Source: Clostridiales bacterium (GTDB taxonomy: Bacteria > Bacillota > Clostridia > Lachnospirales > Lachnospiraceae). Taken from it: 64,000 bases of DNA. Below the pieces are notes generated by a model. It was given only the letters and a program-made list of their open reading frames with translations. It did not search any database and had not been told where the DNA came from. A program made the translations under genes and the position numbers. Numbering within the stretch: the first letter of the stretch is position 1; each line of letters begins with the position of its first letter. The stretch covers positions 1 through 64,000 of the forward strand of contig JAGZJZ010000033.1 in the NCBI GenBank assembly GCA_018365455.1, written 5' to 3'. Below are positions 27,222 to 37,631 of this stretch, in pieces.

Positions 27222-28016
27222 ATGAAAATCAAACGAACAGATCAGATTATTGAATATATGCGTACTCATGGCGGAGTCGCAAATGTAGTAGACTTATGTG
27301 AGAAATTCGGCGTTTCCGATATGACCATCCGAAGAGATCTGCAGACACTGGAAAATAACAAGTCCGTTATCCGGCATTATGGAGGAGCCACTCTGATACA
27401 GGAAATAACTACGTCTGTCAATGCTGCTCCTTTCCAAACACGGCTCAATGTTAACCAGCAGATTAAAATGAGTTTAGGGCTGGCTGCATCAGAATATCTG
27501 CAAAAAGCCAGTATGCTGCCTACCTGTAATGCGGTATATATTGCCTCTGGTACAACTTTATACAGTATGGCACTGCAAATTAATTATCCGTTAAATAATA
27601 CTACCTTAGTTACCGACAATGTAAGTGTCTCTCAGGTACTGGCAAGCCATCCGGACTACACCGTAATTTCCATAGGCGGCCAGTTAATTCTCCCCTCCCT
27701 GAATGCAGTGGGATACGTTGCTGAAAATATGATTCGCAGCTTTTCATTTGATTACGCTTTTATCAGCGCTGCCGCTATCGATGAAAACGGTTACATCTAT
27801 AACTACAATTATATAGAGGCAGGAACTTTTACCGCCGTCCTGGAGTCCAGCCGCCATATCATTGTAGTTGCAGATTCCACCAAATTTATGAAAAAAACCT
27901 TTGTGCAGCTCTGCCAACTGAAAAAGGGATATACCCTCATTACTGATTCAGGTATATCCCAGGACTTTTATGATACTTTAGTTAAAAATGAAGTGGATGT
28001 GATTGTAGCGCCATGA
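27222..28016 (+). CDS. DeoR-family transcriptional regulator
   Basis: 264 residues from the ATG at 27222, which follows GAAAGGAAC. The N-terminal helix-turn-helix is VVDLCEKFGVSDMTIRRDL (about residues 20-40), followed by HYGGA and the DeoR C-terminal sensor fold with YIASGTTLY, LVTDNVSVS and VVADSTKF. Such regulators usually sense a phosphorylated sugar. The divergent arrangement with the kinase-ABC operon makes that operon the likely target. The C-terminal domain has an unusual stretch (YIYNYNYIEAG) where many relatives have a different loop. Confidence 0.92.
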   Translation: MKIKRTDQIIEYMRTHGGVANVVDLCEKFGVSDMTIRRDLQTLENNKSVIRHYGGATLIQEITTSVNAAPFQTRLNVNQQIKMSLGLAASEYLQKASMLPTCNAVYIASGTTLYSMALQINYPLNNTTLVTDNVSVSQVLASHPDYTVISIGGQLILPSLNAVGYVAENMIRSFSFDYAFISAAAIDENGYIYNYNYIEAGTFTAVLESSRHIIVVADSTKFMKKTFVQLCQLKKGYTLITDSGISQDFYDTLVKNEVDVIVAP

Positions 28017-28037
28017 TCCGCGCCTTGACCCGTTTGG

Positions 28038-29195
28038 CTAAATTCTTTTCAGCGTAATATTTTCACCATAATAATCCGCCTCACCAATATAGCCAACTCC
28101 GTCATAGGTAATGTAAAAGAGGAACGTTGATTTCATATTAACCATAAAGTCCTTATATTCCACATTGCTAACCTGAACGAAATCTTTTGTAAATGGAGCC
28201 ACAGTATAATTTGAAATAAACTGACCATACATTCTCATATGCAGATTTGTGGTTACGAAATCTGTTTTTAATACTACCATTTTATTAAGTGTCAATGGCT
28301 TTCTCCCATGATTTTCAATCCTTACATCCATAATTCCGGTTGGTTGTTGAAAGCCCGCTCCCACATAGAGACGAATGGATACAGACGGCTGTTCCGGTGC
28401 CACAGTTACTTTACAGGTTGCAGATACTCCCTGACAGTAAACGGTTATCACTGCTGTTCCGGGACCATTAGACTGTATCTTACCATTGGCATCCACAGTC
28501 ACCACTGAAGTGTCTGAGCTTTTCCATAACAATCTCTTATCCGTTGTATTAGAGGGGGCAATTGTGGCGGAAAGCTGGCTGGCTGTTCCATTATTAAGCG
28601 TTATTTCATTCTTGTTCAGCGTGATTCCGGTGGGCTTTACATTTTGGGGCACTGATGTATCCGGTTTACTTACAACTACTTTGCAGGAATACTTTTTTCC
28701 CCAAACGGTCGCACTAATGATCGTACTCCCCGATGCTTTTGCCTTGACAAAACCCTTGCTGTTTACAGCAGCCACACTCCCTCTGCTGCTTTTCCATTTC
28801 ACTTTTCCAGAGGTCCGGGTCAGCTTAAGCTGCCCCGTCTGCGTTTCTTTTAATCTTAGTTCCCGTTTGTTTAACTTAGGTTCCTCAACGGTAATTTTGC
28901 AGCGATAAGTCTTTTTTCCAATTTTGCCAGCAATGACAGCCTGCCCTTTGCTTTTGGCTTTAACGGTTCCCTTTGGTGTGACTTCCGCTACTTTTTTTCT
29001 GTTACTGCTCCACTTTACCGTCTTTTTGGTTCCTTTTATACGCAATTGCTTTTTCTGGCCTTTTATCAGGGTTGCTTTATTACTGCTGATTTTAACAGCA
29101 GCCTTCACATTCAGGGTGCTTGAGATAAAGACACCTGACATAAGTATGATAATTCCTAAAAAAACAGCTATTGATGACCTGCACTTTATTTTCAT
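28038..29195 (-). CDS. secreted BIG2 (bacterial Ig-like) domain protein
   Basis: 385 residues. A signal peptide of about 32 residues (ending near NVKAA) is followed by three BIG2-type Ig domains of 70-80 residues, each with a W-S/K-S..V pattern and a G.A.I...V strand (for example TVKWSSNRKKVAEV and LLWKSSDTSVVTV). A C-terminal domain of about 110 residues is unrecognised. No LPXTG or membrane anchor is seen, so it is probably exported or wall-associated. Last gene of the long secretion locus, 18 bp after the giant Ig-like protein. It converges with the DeoR gene. Confidence 0.85.
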   Translation of the reverse strand: MKIKCRSSIAVFLGIIILMSGVFISSTLNVKAAVKISSNKATLIKGQKKQLRIKGTKKTVKWSSNRKKVAEVTPKGTVKAKSKGQAVIAGKIGKKTYRCKITVEEPKLNKRELRLKETQTGQLKLTRTSGKVKWKSSRGSVAAVNSKGFVKAKASGSTIISATVWGKKYSCKVVVSKPDTSVPQNVKPTGITLNKNEITLNNGTASQLSATIAPSNTTDKRLLWKSSDTSVVTVDANGKIQSNGPGTAVITVYCQGVSATCKVTVAPEQPSVSIRLYVGAGFQQPTGIMDVRIENHGRKPLTLNKMVVLKTDFVTTNLHMRMYGQFISNYTVAPFTKDFVQVSNVEYKDFMVNMKSTFLFYITYDGVGYIGEADYYGENITLKRI

Positions 29196-29213
29196 AAATA
29201 TCCCTCCTCTATA

Positions 29214-32200
29214 TTACCCTTCTGTACGCCGCTTTTTCCTTTTTCTGGATCCCATAAGCAGAAATCCTGCTGTTCCTCCAGTAAGTATCAGGATGGCAGC
29301 TATCAAGGTACCTGTAACCAGCTTTCTGTTTGTATACCAGCGTATGAATAGATTCGTAGTGATATAAAAATTCTTTACTGCTACATTCCCGATATTTCCT
29401 GCCGCATCTACCGCGGTTATGCTGATAGCCTGACTGTTTCCCTGGTTCTTTAGCGGAATCAGATAGGCGCCCTGCCCATCCTGTACCGTTTCTACAGTTT
29501 CCCCATTCAGCTGAATCAGGACATTTTTCAAAACCATATTATCTGATATATCAATCCTGGCTACCTTGCTGTCTTCAGAATATGTGATATCGCTATCGAT
29601 GTTAAGGGGAATCACCACCGGTTTTGTTTTATCTACACCAAATCTGAGTTCTGCTTTCTTTGTTTCGTCGATATTTTCATTTATATTTCCTGCGGTATCA
29701 CGTGAACTGACTGTCACGATATACTGCCCTTCCTCCCGGAACTTTTCAGCCGGTATCTTATAACGGTACCTTGTCCAGCTTCCATCTCCGCCTTCCCGGT
29801 CAATGGTATAATCGCTGCCTCTTTTCAAATCCTGAGTGTTACCATTGTGACTGACCTTAACGCGTACTGATTCTTCCTGCAGGCTGTCCACATTGGTTTC
29901 CGTCAGCATTATATCCTGCTCTTTCTGAATATAGGTACCTCCAATATTTCTTGCTTCCTTTTCCATAACGTATACCGAACCAAACCGATTGACGGAAAAA
30001 ATAATTTCTTTACTGGTCTCATTCCCCGCCAGATCTGTGATGGATGCTGACAAAGTATAGATATCATCCCAATCCTGGATATACTCAAAGTCATCAAATA
30101 GAAAACTGCTGCCGTTTTCCGATTCCTTATAGTTACCGATAAGCTCTGCTTTCCCCCGGTTCGACCCCTTCAATCTTATTTCCGCCTGACTTCCATAGTT
30201 TGTGTCTGACCAGATTACAACAGGCGCCACCTTACCATTGTTGGCAGATTTGTCTTCTATTTCATTAAATTCTAAAACCGGTGCCGTTTTATCTATATAG
30301 AAATCATCTTTTAGCTCTTGTTTTTCCGGATTTCCTGCCTTATCTGTATATTTAGCAGAAAATGTATAGTGGGCATCCTCTTCATAAGAAATCGTTGCCT
30401 GATACACATCTTCCCCCTGGCTAGTCCAGCTGCTGACCACCGGGAAATCCTTCTTCTCCCCATTGTCGCTGGCTTCCCCTATAATTTCAACTCTGCTCGT
30501 CTCAAAGTTTTTCTCTTTAATCGTAACTGTCGCAGTCCGCTTATCTTTATAATAATACTTGTTCTGCACCTCATTATTATCATATGCCACCTGGATCTCC
30601 GGCTGTGTCATGTCGATAACAAAGGTATCCTCCTCATCGTAATCGCTTTCGTTTTCAGCCAGATCACTGCATGTTATGCCAAACTGATAGTCACCGTCCT
30701 CCTGGTAAGTTAAAGTGGCTGTATACGTTGTCAAGTCAGGGTCCTTCTGATCCTGATGTTCTGTCCAATCATGAAGTTCAGGTATCCCGCCATACTTATT
30801 TGTTATCGTCAAAATGACATTTTCCTGGGAGAAGTTTCTCTCCGTAATGGTAATTGTGGCTGTTCTGGCTTCCTTATAGAATTCTCTTTCATCTGCAAAA
30901 TCCATATCATAGGATGCGTTATCATAATCCACATTTATCGCCGGGGCAGTCTTGTCAATACTAAGGTCTATTTTTTTGGAAGAGATATTGCCCGCCCGGT
31001 CTGTTAGTTTTATCGTTACGACTATACCATTACTATTGTGGCTGATTGGGATACTGGCTTTCATTTCTGTGACCAGATTCTGTTCTTTCTTCTCAACGGT
31101 CCAACCGGCTCCCTCGCCTGTTATGTCACTTTGGTTATTTATTTCCAGTGTTCCCGTATGATTATTTTCCGAATCATAGGGTGCTTCCACGCTCCACTCA
31201 ATACTGCGTATGCCGGAATAAGTGTCACGAACCATAACTTCTACACTGGTATCATTTTTGTATAAAGGCCTGTTCTCTCGATCCTCCTTATTTGTATCCG
31301 GCAATTCCATACTTATATCCGAAGTTTCCAGATGCTTATTTTCATCTTCAACAATGACTGCATCTGCCTGCAGATAACCTGTATCTATCCCGGATTTCTC
31401 TGCATGATTACCAGGCATGTTCTCCACCGTATCAATGGGTTTTGCGAAAATTCTGCCTTTAAAGTTGGGGGGAATGTCAATTTGAATTTTTCCCGCTTCA
31501 TCCGTCTTTTTCTTACCCTGAATGATCTGTTTTCCAAATTCATCAGCAATATAATAGCTGATATATTTCAGCCCTGAAGTTGGATTATTCGCCCCATTCT
31601 TATTGTGAAACAGATCCGTGGCAAACACAGTGACCGTGGCTGCCTCTTTAAAATAATACCCGTAATCTGTGGTAGTTGCGGCTCCTTTTAAATCTTCGCC
31701 ATTACTCTCCTGATAGTTTTCCGGTTGAAATTCAAACTTCAGCAGTCTGGGCGGTGTTTTGTCAATGGAGACTTTTATACTCCGAACCTGAGATACATTT
31801 GCTGCATGATCAATTGCCCATAGATAATAACTATTTTCACTTTCTTCTTTCACCTCAAAATAATATGTATCTTTTTGGTTTGGATCTTTAGATGCCGGCC
31901 TGGAAGAATTAAAATCATTCTTTGTACTATAGCGGACTTCTCTGATCTGTGATGAAAATGGCAGATTGCTGTCACAGACATCGGAAGCCTGTACCGTTAC
32001 TTTTCCTGGTGACCATGAGCTGGCTGGAGTCTTGCTTAACTTTCCAATCTTCGGGTTATGAATATCTTTATACAGTGTAAACTTCTTTTCCGACTCATTT
32101 CCTGACCAGTCAGACACATTAACCTCCACCGTATACGAACCGTCTTCGGCAATGGGTGCATCTTCTGTCTTTACCTCAAGCATGTCTGGTGTCAAGGTCT

Positions 32201-35200
32201 TTGGCGCATACAGCTTATTATAGATTATTTTCCCGTTTAATTTTATCTGCATGCTCCTGATACCTGAATTAATACCCGTTTCCTGATCTAAATCATCGGT
32301 TACCCCAACAGCAAGGCTGGTATCCCGGTTATAGCAGTCGTACTTCTTACCCGTCACCTCCACCGTACACTGTGGCTTTTCCGTCAAAGAAATATCTATT
32401 TTAGGAGCAATATTTTCAAGCATGATTTCTTTAGCCATGGATTTTTCCGATTTATGTTCCGTATAATCTATCGCCATCGCATAGATCTTATTTTTAAATG
32501 GAAAAGACACTCCATAACTATCCAGAACATGCTCCGGCAATATAAAATCTGCATACCAGGAATCTTTGCCTGCCAGCTTCTGAGCTGCCTTGGGCTGCGT
32601 AAGTTCCATAAATGACCCCGGTGTCTGTCCCGGCACGAATAACTGGATAAGTTGTACTCCGGAACCCTTCGGATCATCTTCTGCCTCTACTCGAATGCTT
32701 ACGGTCCGATTTCCGTACCATTCTGATCTCAGCTGTTCAAAGTCATAAAGACCGCTCAGATCGTTTAGGACAATTAAGGACTTTATCAAAGGTGTTCCCA
32801 CATCCATACTGACCCGCTTTTCTTCCACCTCTGTCCAGTTTCCTGCATGATCCACAGCCCAGATAAAATAGGATCTGTCAAGAAAAGACGCATTTTCCGG
32901 CTCAATGGTATAGGAATATTTCCGGCTCTCCCCGTGTACCCGTGTCATCTCGCGTACATCCTCCCCAGTAAGATCAAAGTTTTCATCCTCAGGATCCGTT
33001 CTGCTGATATAAACTGCTTCTATATCGGATGGCTCTATCTGTCCAATATCGGTATCGGGCACTACATCCCACGCTTCAGCCTCCAGTGTAATTCGTTTTT
33101 TGTCCCAAATCCGCCCTGTTCCATCCAGATATTCTGCGCTGCTGGTGACAGGTTCGATATGGGGCTTCGTTTTATCCAGCTTCACCTGTCTGGATAGGAT
33201 ATCCGAACAGTTTCCCGCCTGATCCATTGCATAAAACTGGTAAGCGGTTATCCCCTCTTCCTCTGTAGTATAAGCATAATATGTATTCCCGTTTTCATCA
33301 ATCTGTGCTTCCATAGATACCGGTTCATCTGTGACCGCAACTCCATTTTCTGATATTTTCTTGTAATAAACCTTATCAATCCCAGATAGTTTATCTTCTG
33401 CTGTCAGTTCAAATCGAACTTCTTCATTGGTCCACCCTGGTGCAGGGTTCTTTTTCATTTCTATTATCGGTTCATCCATATCAATTTTTACATCTACAAT
33501 TCGCTTCGCTACATTTCCGGCTTCATCCTGAACATAAATAATATAATTACCATTATAGGATTTTTTTTCTTCAGGAATTGTAATGACAAATATCTCTTTT
33601 CTTTCACTGTCTACTGATTTCTTAGCGTAGTTTTCTTCCGTTTTCCCATTCTCAGCTATATATTCATACCATACAAGTAATTCTTTTGATTTGGTATCGG
33701 ATGCATATATATTTAAGTTATAGCTCTCCTTTTTCCACCCCTCTGACCATCCCTCAATTTTTTCAAATTCAGGAGGGGTTGTATCATTCTCATCTACCCA
33801 AACCTTAAGTTGATATTTTTGACCGGAGGGCATATCTGGTATTGATATGGAAAATGTTCTTTCCTTTTCCTCTCCCTCATTTCCAATCTCTTCTTTAACC
33901 GGAGGGGCACCTTCTAAATTGTGCTCAAGTTTTGATTTTAGTACATAGTAGCCTTTTTTTAAATAAAATTTAACTTTTTTATCTTGAATTATGATCCTCG
34001 TTCCCTCTAAAGCATACTTATTTTTTTCATAATTCTTTTCCAATTTTCCTTCCAAATCGAACTTTAATGCAACCGTTTTTTCTTTAGACCGAAAATCCGC
34101 CAATGCTTTATAGTCTTGCTTTATATTCCGAATCTCTATATAAGCAATTCCACTCTCATCCTCTTCAAATACAAAGGAATCTACCTCTTCCCCTACCAGA
34201 GAATCCACATCGTTCAGAGGCTTTACCTCACAATCCTCCAGATACCTTTTATCATTTGGTTTAAAATATGCTCTGGCAGATCCTCCATATCCCACTGAAT
34301 GTCCATCTTCATATTCATTACTTTCCTCATTGAATACTTTCCAGACGATGCTCCCAGCTCCCATTGGCTCACTACTAAGATTCAATGTCTTCTTTACTAA
34401 AGTATATTCAGGGATTTTGATAACACCCTCAGTCCCTTGTATCGGAATACGATGTTCTTCATATCCTTCTTTTTGTATCCTGACAATATACCCCTGCTGA
34501 CGGTATTTAACAGTTATACTGTATTTTCCATGTTCATCAGTCTCTGTTTTATTCAGCACAATCTCTTCATCATCAGATACACTATGCTCTAAAATACTTA
34601 CAGACACTCCGCTTTCGCCCTTGATCCTCCCTGATGAAAAAGCGCTGATCATTCCCTCTATCTTTACCGCTTTTTCAATGGTTATCGTTTCCAGCTGTAT
34701 TATATTATCTTCATCTGCATGATCAGGATCTATCTCTACCGTTTCTGTCACAAAATTTTCCTTGGATATACTTACCGAATAATTCATATCTTCTTTCAAT
34801 TCAGCGGTAAACGTAAATTCCCCCTCTTCATTTGTCAAGTAAACATTCTCGCCTTCAACAGACTCATCATTCCGCTGAGTGTCATTCGTTTCTTCTTCTT
34901 CTTCCACTTTTGGTTTCATCTTCAGGTGGACCTTGGCTCTACTTACAGCATTTGAACCAATATCAATTACTTTTCCACTTATCTGAAAACCCTTTTCTTC
35001 TGTTTCGGACTCTGTTTCCGTCCCATCCTCTGTCTCTGCTTCAGACTCTGTTTCTGTCCCATCCTCTGTCTCTGCTTCGGATCCGGTTTCTGTCCCATCC
35101 TCTGTCTCTGCCTCAGATTCTGTTTCCGCTCCATTTTCCGTTTCAGCTTCTGTATCCGTTCCATTCTCTGCCTCTGTTCCGGATCCGTTTTCTGTCTTAT

Positions 35201-35396
35201 CTTCTGTCTTTGCTCCGGCTTCTGTTTCCACTGCAGGCTCCGCTTCAGTTTTTGATTTTACCTGGTTCTCTGCTTCTGCACTGTTCCCCGGAGCTGCTGC
35301 ATAGACGGCATCAATCTGTCCGAATACTCTGGTGCATACGATTACGAACATCAGAACAATCGCAATCCACCTCTTATTCTTATGAAATCCTTTCAT
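29214..35396 (-). CDS. giant surface protein with Ig-like repeats and C-terminal membrane anchor
   Basis: 2060 residues. Signal peptide (about 1-34), then a Glu/Thr-rich acidic repeat stalk (about 40-135), two carboxypeptidase-regulatory-like beta domains (about 140-330), then many Ig-like modules joined by DKTxP linkers such as LDKTKPHIEP, SIDKTAPAINV and GVDKTKPVVIPL. A single span near the C-terminus is followed by a KKRR-rich tail. No LPXTG motif is present. The ATG overlaps the stop of the preceding gene (ATGA), and GGAGG is upstream. It is likely a long extracellular stalk or adhesin tied to the secretion locus; ligand unknown. Confidence 0.85.
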   Translation of the reverse strand: MKGFHKNKRWIAIVLMFVIVCTRVFGQIDAVYAAAPGNSAEAENQVKSKTEAEPAVETEAGAKTEDKTENGSGTEAENGTDTEAETENGAETESEAETEDGTETGSEAETEDGTETESEAETEDGTETESETEEKGFQISGKVIDIGSNAVSRAKVHLKMKPKVEEEEETNDTQRNDESVEGENVYLTNEEGEFTFTAELKEDMNYSVSISKENFVTETVEIDPDHADEDNIIQLETITIEKAVKIEGMISAFSSGRIKGESGVSVSILEHSVSDDEEIVLNKTETDEHGKYSITVKYRQQGYIVRIQKEGYEEHRIPIQGTEGVIKIPEYTLVKKTLNLSSEPMGAGSIVWKVFNEESNEYEDGHSVGYGGSARAYFKPNDKRYLEDCEVKPLNDVDSLVGEEVDSFVFEEDESGIAYIEIRNIKQDYKALADFRSKEKTVALKFDLEGKLEKNYEKNKYALEGTRIIIQDKKVKFYLKKGYYVLKSKLEHNLEGAPPVKEEIGNEGEEKERTFSISIPDMPSGQKYQLKVWVDENDTTPPEFEKIEGWSEGWKKESYNLNIYASDTKSKELLVWYEYIAENGKTEENYAKKSVDSERKEIFVITIPEEKKSYNGNYIIYVQDEAGNVAKRIVDVKIDMDEPIIEMKKNPAPGWTNEEVRFELTAEDKLSGIDKVYYKKISENGVAVTDEPVSMEAQIDENGNTYYAYTTEEEGITAYQFYAMDQAGNCSDILSRQVKLDKTKPHIEPVTSSAEYLDGTGRIWDKKRITLEAEAWDVVPDTDIGQIEPSDIEAVYISRTDPEDENFDLTGEDVREMTRVHGESRKYSYTIEPENASFLDRSYFIWAVDHAGNWTEVEEKRVSMDVGTPLIKSLIVLNDLSGLYDFEQLRSEWYGNRTVSIRVEAEDDPKGSGVQLIQLFVPGQTPGSFMELTQPKAAQKLAGKDSWYADFILPEHVLDSYGVSFPFKNKIYAMAIDYTEHKSEKSMAKEIMLENIAPKIDISLTEKPQCTVEVTGKKYDCYNRDTSLAVGVTDDLDQETGINSGIRSMQIKLNGKIIYNKLYAPKTLTPDMLEVKTEDAPIAEDGSYTVEVNVSDWSGNESEKKFTLYKDIHNPKIGKLSKTPASSWSPGKVTVQASDVCDSNLPFSSQIREVRYSTKNDFNSSRPASKDPNQKDTYYFEVKEESENSYYLWAIDHAANVSQVRSIKVSIDKTPPRLLKFEFQPENYQESNGEDLKGAATTTDYGYYFKEAATVTVFATDLFHNKNGANNPTSGLKYISYYIADEFGKQIIQGKKKTDEAGKIQIDIPPNFKGRIFAKPIDTVENMPGNHAEKSGIDTGYLQADAVIVEDENKHLETSDISMELPDTNKEDRENRPLYKNDTSVEVMVRDTYSGIRSIEWSVEAPYDSENNHTGTLEINNQSDITGEGAGWTVEKKEQNLVTEMKASIPISHNSNGIVVTIKLTDRAGNISSKKIDLSIDKTAPAINVDYDNASYDMDFADEREFYKEARTATITITERNFSQENVILTITNKYGGIPELHDWTEHQDQKDPDLTTYTATLTYQEDGDYQFGITCSDLAENESDYDEEDTFVIDMTQPEIQVAYDNNEVQNKYYYKDKRTATVTIKEKNFETSRVEIIGEASDNGEKKDFPVVSSWTSQGEDVYQATISYEEDAHYTFSAKYTDKAGNPEKQELKDDFYIDKTAPVLEFNEIEDKSANNGKVAPVVIWSDTNYGSQAEIRLKGSNRGKAELIGNYKESENGSSFLFDDFEYIQDWDDIYTLSASITDLAGNETSKEIIFSVNRFGSVYVMEKEARNIGGTYIQKEQDIMLTETNVDSLQEESVRVKVSHNGNTQDLKRGSDYTIDREGGDGSWTRYRYKIPAEKFREEGQYIVTVSSRDTAGNINENIDETKKAELRFGVDKTKPVVIPLNIDSDITYSEDSKVARIDISDNMVLKNVLIQLNGETVETVQDGQGAYLIPLKNQGNSQAISITAVDAAGNIGNVAVKNFYITTNLFIRWYTNRKLVTGTLIAAILILTGGTAGFLLMGSRKRKKRRTEG
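35005..35175. repeat. 36-bp tandem repeat encoding the acidic stalk
   Basis: Units of 36 bp begin near 35011, 35047, 35083 and 35119 and encode the twelve-residue motif SEAETEDGTETE. The first three are nearly identical, then they decay. Copy number is probably variable between strains. Confidence 0.85.
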
Positions 35397-35854
35397 AACT
35401 TCACCTCCTCTTCAAACATGGCTGCTTCCCCTTTTGAAGATCTGCTGACCTCATCCCGTACGATTTGAAAGTTTTTATCCATCACCGCCGTTGCTTCGTC
35501 TTCTTCTTTATCATCATCCCTCCATAAAGCAGATGTTTCCTCGTCTGCAGCATTCATGGAATTAATCAGCAAAACGGTATCTCCAGTTCTGTTTTTATTT
35601 CCTTCCACTTCCACATTCTCCAGCATATGTGTTAAATCCGATGTTTCTTCTTCCCGGATTCCCAATACGGGACTTGCCTCTGCAAATCCTTTACGGTAAG
35701 CTTCGATATGTTTTCTAGCTGTTCTTCCCGATAATTCTCCTATTACTTCAATAATTCTCAAATGGAAAAATACAACTGCCGCGCTAATGAGAAAAAGACC
35801 TCCGATTCCAAAACACACCAGCGATATCACCTGATAAACTTCTGCCTGTTCCAT
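35393..35854 (-). CDS. single-span membrane protein with acidic cytoplasmic tail, possible kinase substrate
   Basis: 153 residues; one membrane helix (about 8-32), then a charged tail. The tail carries acidic-flanked threonines: GDTVLL, EETSALW and DEATAVM. These resemble the phospho-threonine sites bound by FHA domains in kinase systems, and the neighbouring FHA protein has a similar EESTTLLF. The gene lies 2 bp after the Ser/Thr kinase gene and overlaps the giant surface protein gene by four bases. I do not recognise a family. A role as a kinase-controlled docking protein is inference. Confidence 0.7.
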   Translation of the reverse strand: MEQAEVYQVISLVCFGIGGLFLISAAVVFFHLRIIEVIGELSGRTARKHIEAYRKGFAEASPVLGIREEETSDLTHMLENVEVEGNKNRTGDTVLLINSMNAADEETSALWRDDDKEEDEATAVMDKNFQIVRDEVSRSSKGEAAMFEEEVKL

Positions 35855-35856
35855 AA

Positions 35857-37566
35857 CTACCTCCCGTTCTCCTTCCCTTCCTGTGCCCGGTATGCATTTG
35901 CGACAGCCTCTGCTGCGCTATCGGTTCTTCCCAGAATATACTCCTTGATCCCAGCCGTTTTATCCGTTGTTGTCTCAAGATCTCCTGTTCCGGATTTTAC
36001 CTGTGCCAAAACAATCTCCATCTCATTTTGCGTAATACCGTCGCCTTTAAATTTTCTCGCATAAGTCTCTATGGCGTTGATTACAAGACGGTACAGTTCC
36101 AGGGATACGATTTCCTGTTCTCCCGGATCTTCTGACACCTGATCTGTCAGACCGGTGAGATTCCTCCAGTAAGGTGCATACAGACCTTTATCAGATGCCT
36201 CTTCCACATTTAACGTGATATCCCGGTTAAACTTACCAATATCGCAATATATATTAGCCATATGGCGGTTTTCATAGGTCTCAGCCGTATAGGTCAGTAC
36301 GTCTTCAAACCATTTAATTGCACTTTTAACTCTGGTAACCTGATTGTCCTCAGATTGATCTTTTCCATAGTCATAATAATACCAATACAGTTTTCCGATC
36401 TCAAAAGCCAGCTCCCCATATCCTTCTTCCTGCTGCAGAATTCCCAGATTCTCCTCTATGCATTTTTTAAACTGTACTTCTTCTTCAATGCTAAAATCTG
36501 CGTCTTCCTTGTAGGTATCCAGTAAACTTTTATATGCTTCCAGTGAATCCGGCTTAATCTTAATGGCATCAATCAGCAGTTTTGCTTTTTCTTCATTCCC
36601 TGTCTGTTTCACAGCCGTCCTGTAAATAAAGTCGTAATTATTATTATTTTCCACTGCTTTCAGGATCTGTGCGCCTGCTCCTCCTGCCATAAAGAGCAGA
36701 GATACCGCAATCAGGGTGATGAACACATTCAGCTTCTTCTTTTGTTCCTTCCGGTACTCCCCATCCACCGCTTCATAATGATTCAGGTCATACAGGAGCT
36801 GAACACAGGACTGATACCGGTCCTCCGGATTAGGCAGGGTACATTTTAAAATAATATTTTCAAGTCCTCCGGAAAGCGCCGGGTTCCACTGACGAATAGG
36901 TACCAGTTCATAAGGCGGTTCGGAAGGGCTTTTCCCGGTTACCAGATGATAGATCGTAGCACCCAGACAATAAATATCCGTTCTTGCATCAGTCTGCCCC
37001 ATTCCTCCAAATTGTTCCGGTGCCGCATAGCCTTTCGTACCCAGACTCGTTGTATCTTCCTGGCTGTTTTCCTTATATTCCCGTGCTATTCCAAAATCAA
37101 TAAGCTTGACATTACCGTCTGGTTTCAGCATAACATTAGATGGTTTCATATCTCTATAAACCACAGACGGATTTCTGGTATGCAGATAATCCAAGACTTC
37201 GCATAGCTGTTTTGCCCATTTAATGACCTGCTCCTGGGGCTGTGCTCCGGTTTCACGCAGAATTCTGCTAAGGGGCTCCCCTTCGATATAGTCCATAATG
37301 ACGTAGATCACTTCTTCACTTTCGATAATGTCTACGATTCTGGGAAGCGTGGGATGATCCAGCTGTTTCATTAAATTCGCTTCCTTGATTAAGCTTTGAA
37401 TCTTGACCGCATTATCCCGGTCCTGGGCATGGCTCTGGATTTCCTTTATTGCCCACTGTTTGTTCAGCCTCTGATCCATTGCAAGGTATACCTTAGACAT
37501 ACCTCCCTGACCAATTTTCTTCAGTATTTCATACTTACCGTCAATGATTGTACCTATTGCTGCCAT
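35857..37566 (-). CDS. membrane Ser/Thr protein kinase (PrkC/Pkn-like) with helical extracellular domain
   Basis: 569 residues. The kinase domain spans about 10-265: glycine loop GQGGMSKVY (19-27), ATP-binding K41 (AIKE), catalytic D139 in YRDMKPSN, D157 in DFG, and an activation segment DTTSLGTKGYAAPE (171-184) with phosphorylatable threonines. All catalytic residues are present. One membrane span (about 281-300) is followed by about 270 residues of helical, TPR-like sequence rather than PASTA domains. The PP2C phosphatase gene is just upstream and possible substrates are downstream. EssB/YukC of type VII systems is a pseudokinase with a similar layout, so this may be a functional counterpart (inference). 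Confidence 0.93.
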   Translation of the reverse strand: MAAIGTIIDGKYEILKKIGQGGMSKVYLAMDQRLNKQWAIKEIQSHAQDRDNAVKIQSLIKEANLMKQLDHPTLPRIVDIIESEEVIYVIMDYIEGEPLSRILRETGAQPQEQVIKWAKQLCEVLDYLHTRNPSVVYRDMKPSNVMLKPDGNVKLIDFGIAREYKENSQEDTTSLGTKGYAAPEQFGGMGQTDARTDIYCLGATIYHLVTGKSPSEPPYELVPIRQWNPALSGGLENIILKCTLPNPEDRYQSCVQLLYDLNHYEAVDGEYRKEQKKKLNVFITLIAVSLLFMAGGAGAQILKAVENNNNYDFIYRTAVKQTGNEEKAKLLIDAIKIKPDSLEAYKSLLDTYKEDADFSIEEEVQFKKCIEENLGILQQEEGYGELAFEIGKLYWYYYDYGKDQSEDNQVTRVKSAIKWFEDVLTYTAETYENRHMANIYCDIGKFNRDITLNVEEASDKGLYAPYWRNLTGLTDQVSEDPGEQEIVSLELYRLVINAIETYARKFKGDGITQNEMEIVLAQVKSGTGDLETTTDKTAGIKEYILGRTDSAAEAVANAYRAQEGKENGR

Positions 37567-37602
37567 TTAATTACACATCTCCCTATTTCTCTTTCGTTAT
37601 CT

Positions 37603-37630
37603 AAAGCCTGTTTGAAAAGTTATTCCTGCC
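37603..37630. repeat. decayed end of the MITE-like repeat
   Basis: AAAGCCTGTTTGAAAAG followed by TTATTCCTGCC matches the terminal part of the 162-bp repeat (AGAGCGTGTTTGAAAATTC, then ATTCCCGCC) with several changes. It lies in the gap between the phosphatase and kinase genes. Confidence 0.45.
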
Positions 37631-37631
37631 A

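Noticed and set aside
34832..35398. 188-residue leucine-rich plus-strand frame
   Set aside because: It is the antisense of the Glu/Thr repeat stalk, which yields long artefactual frames.
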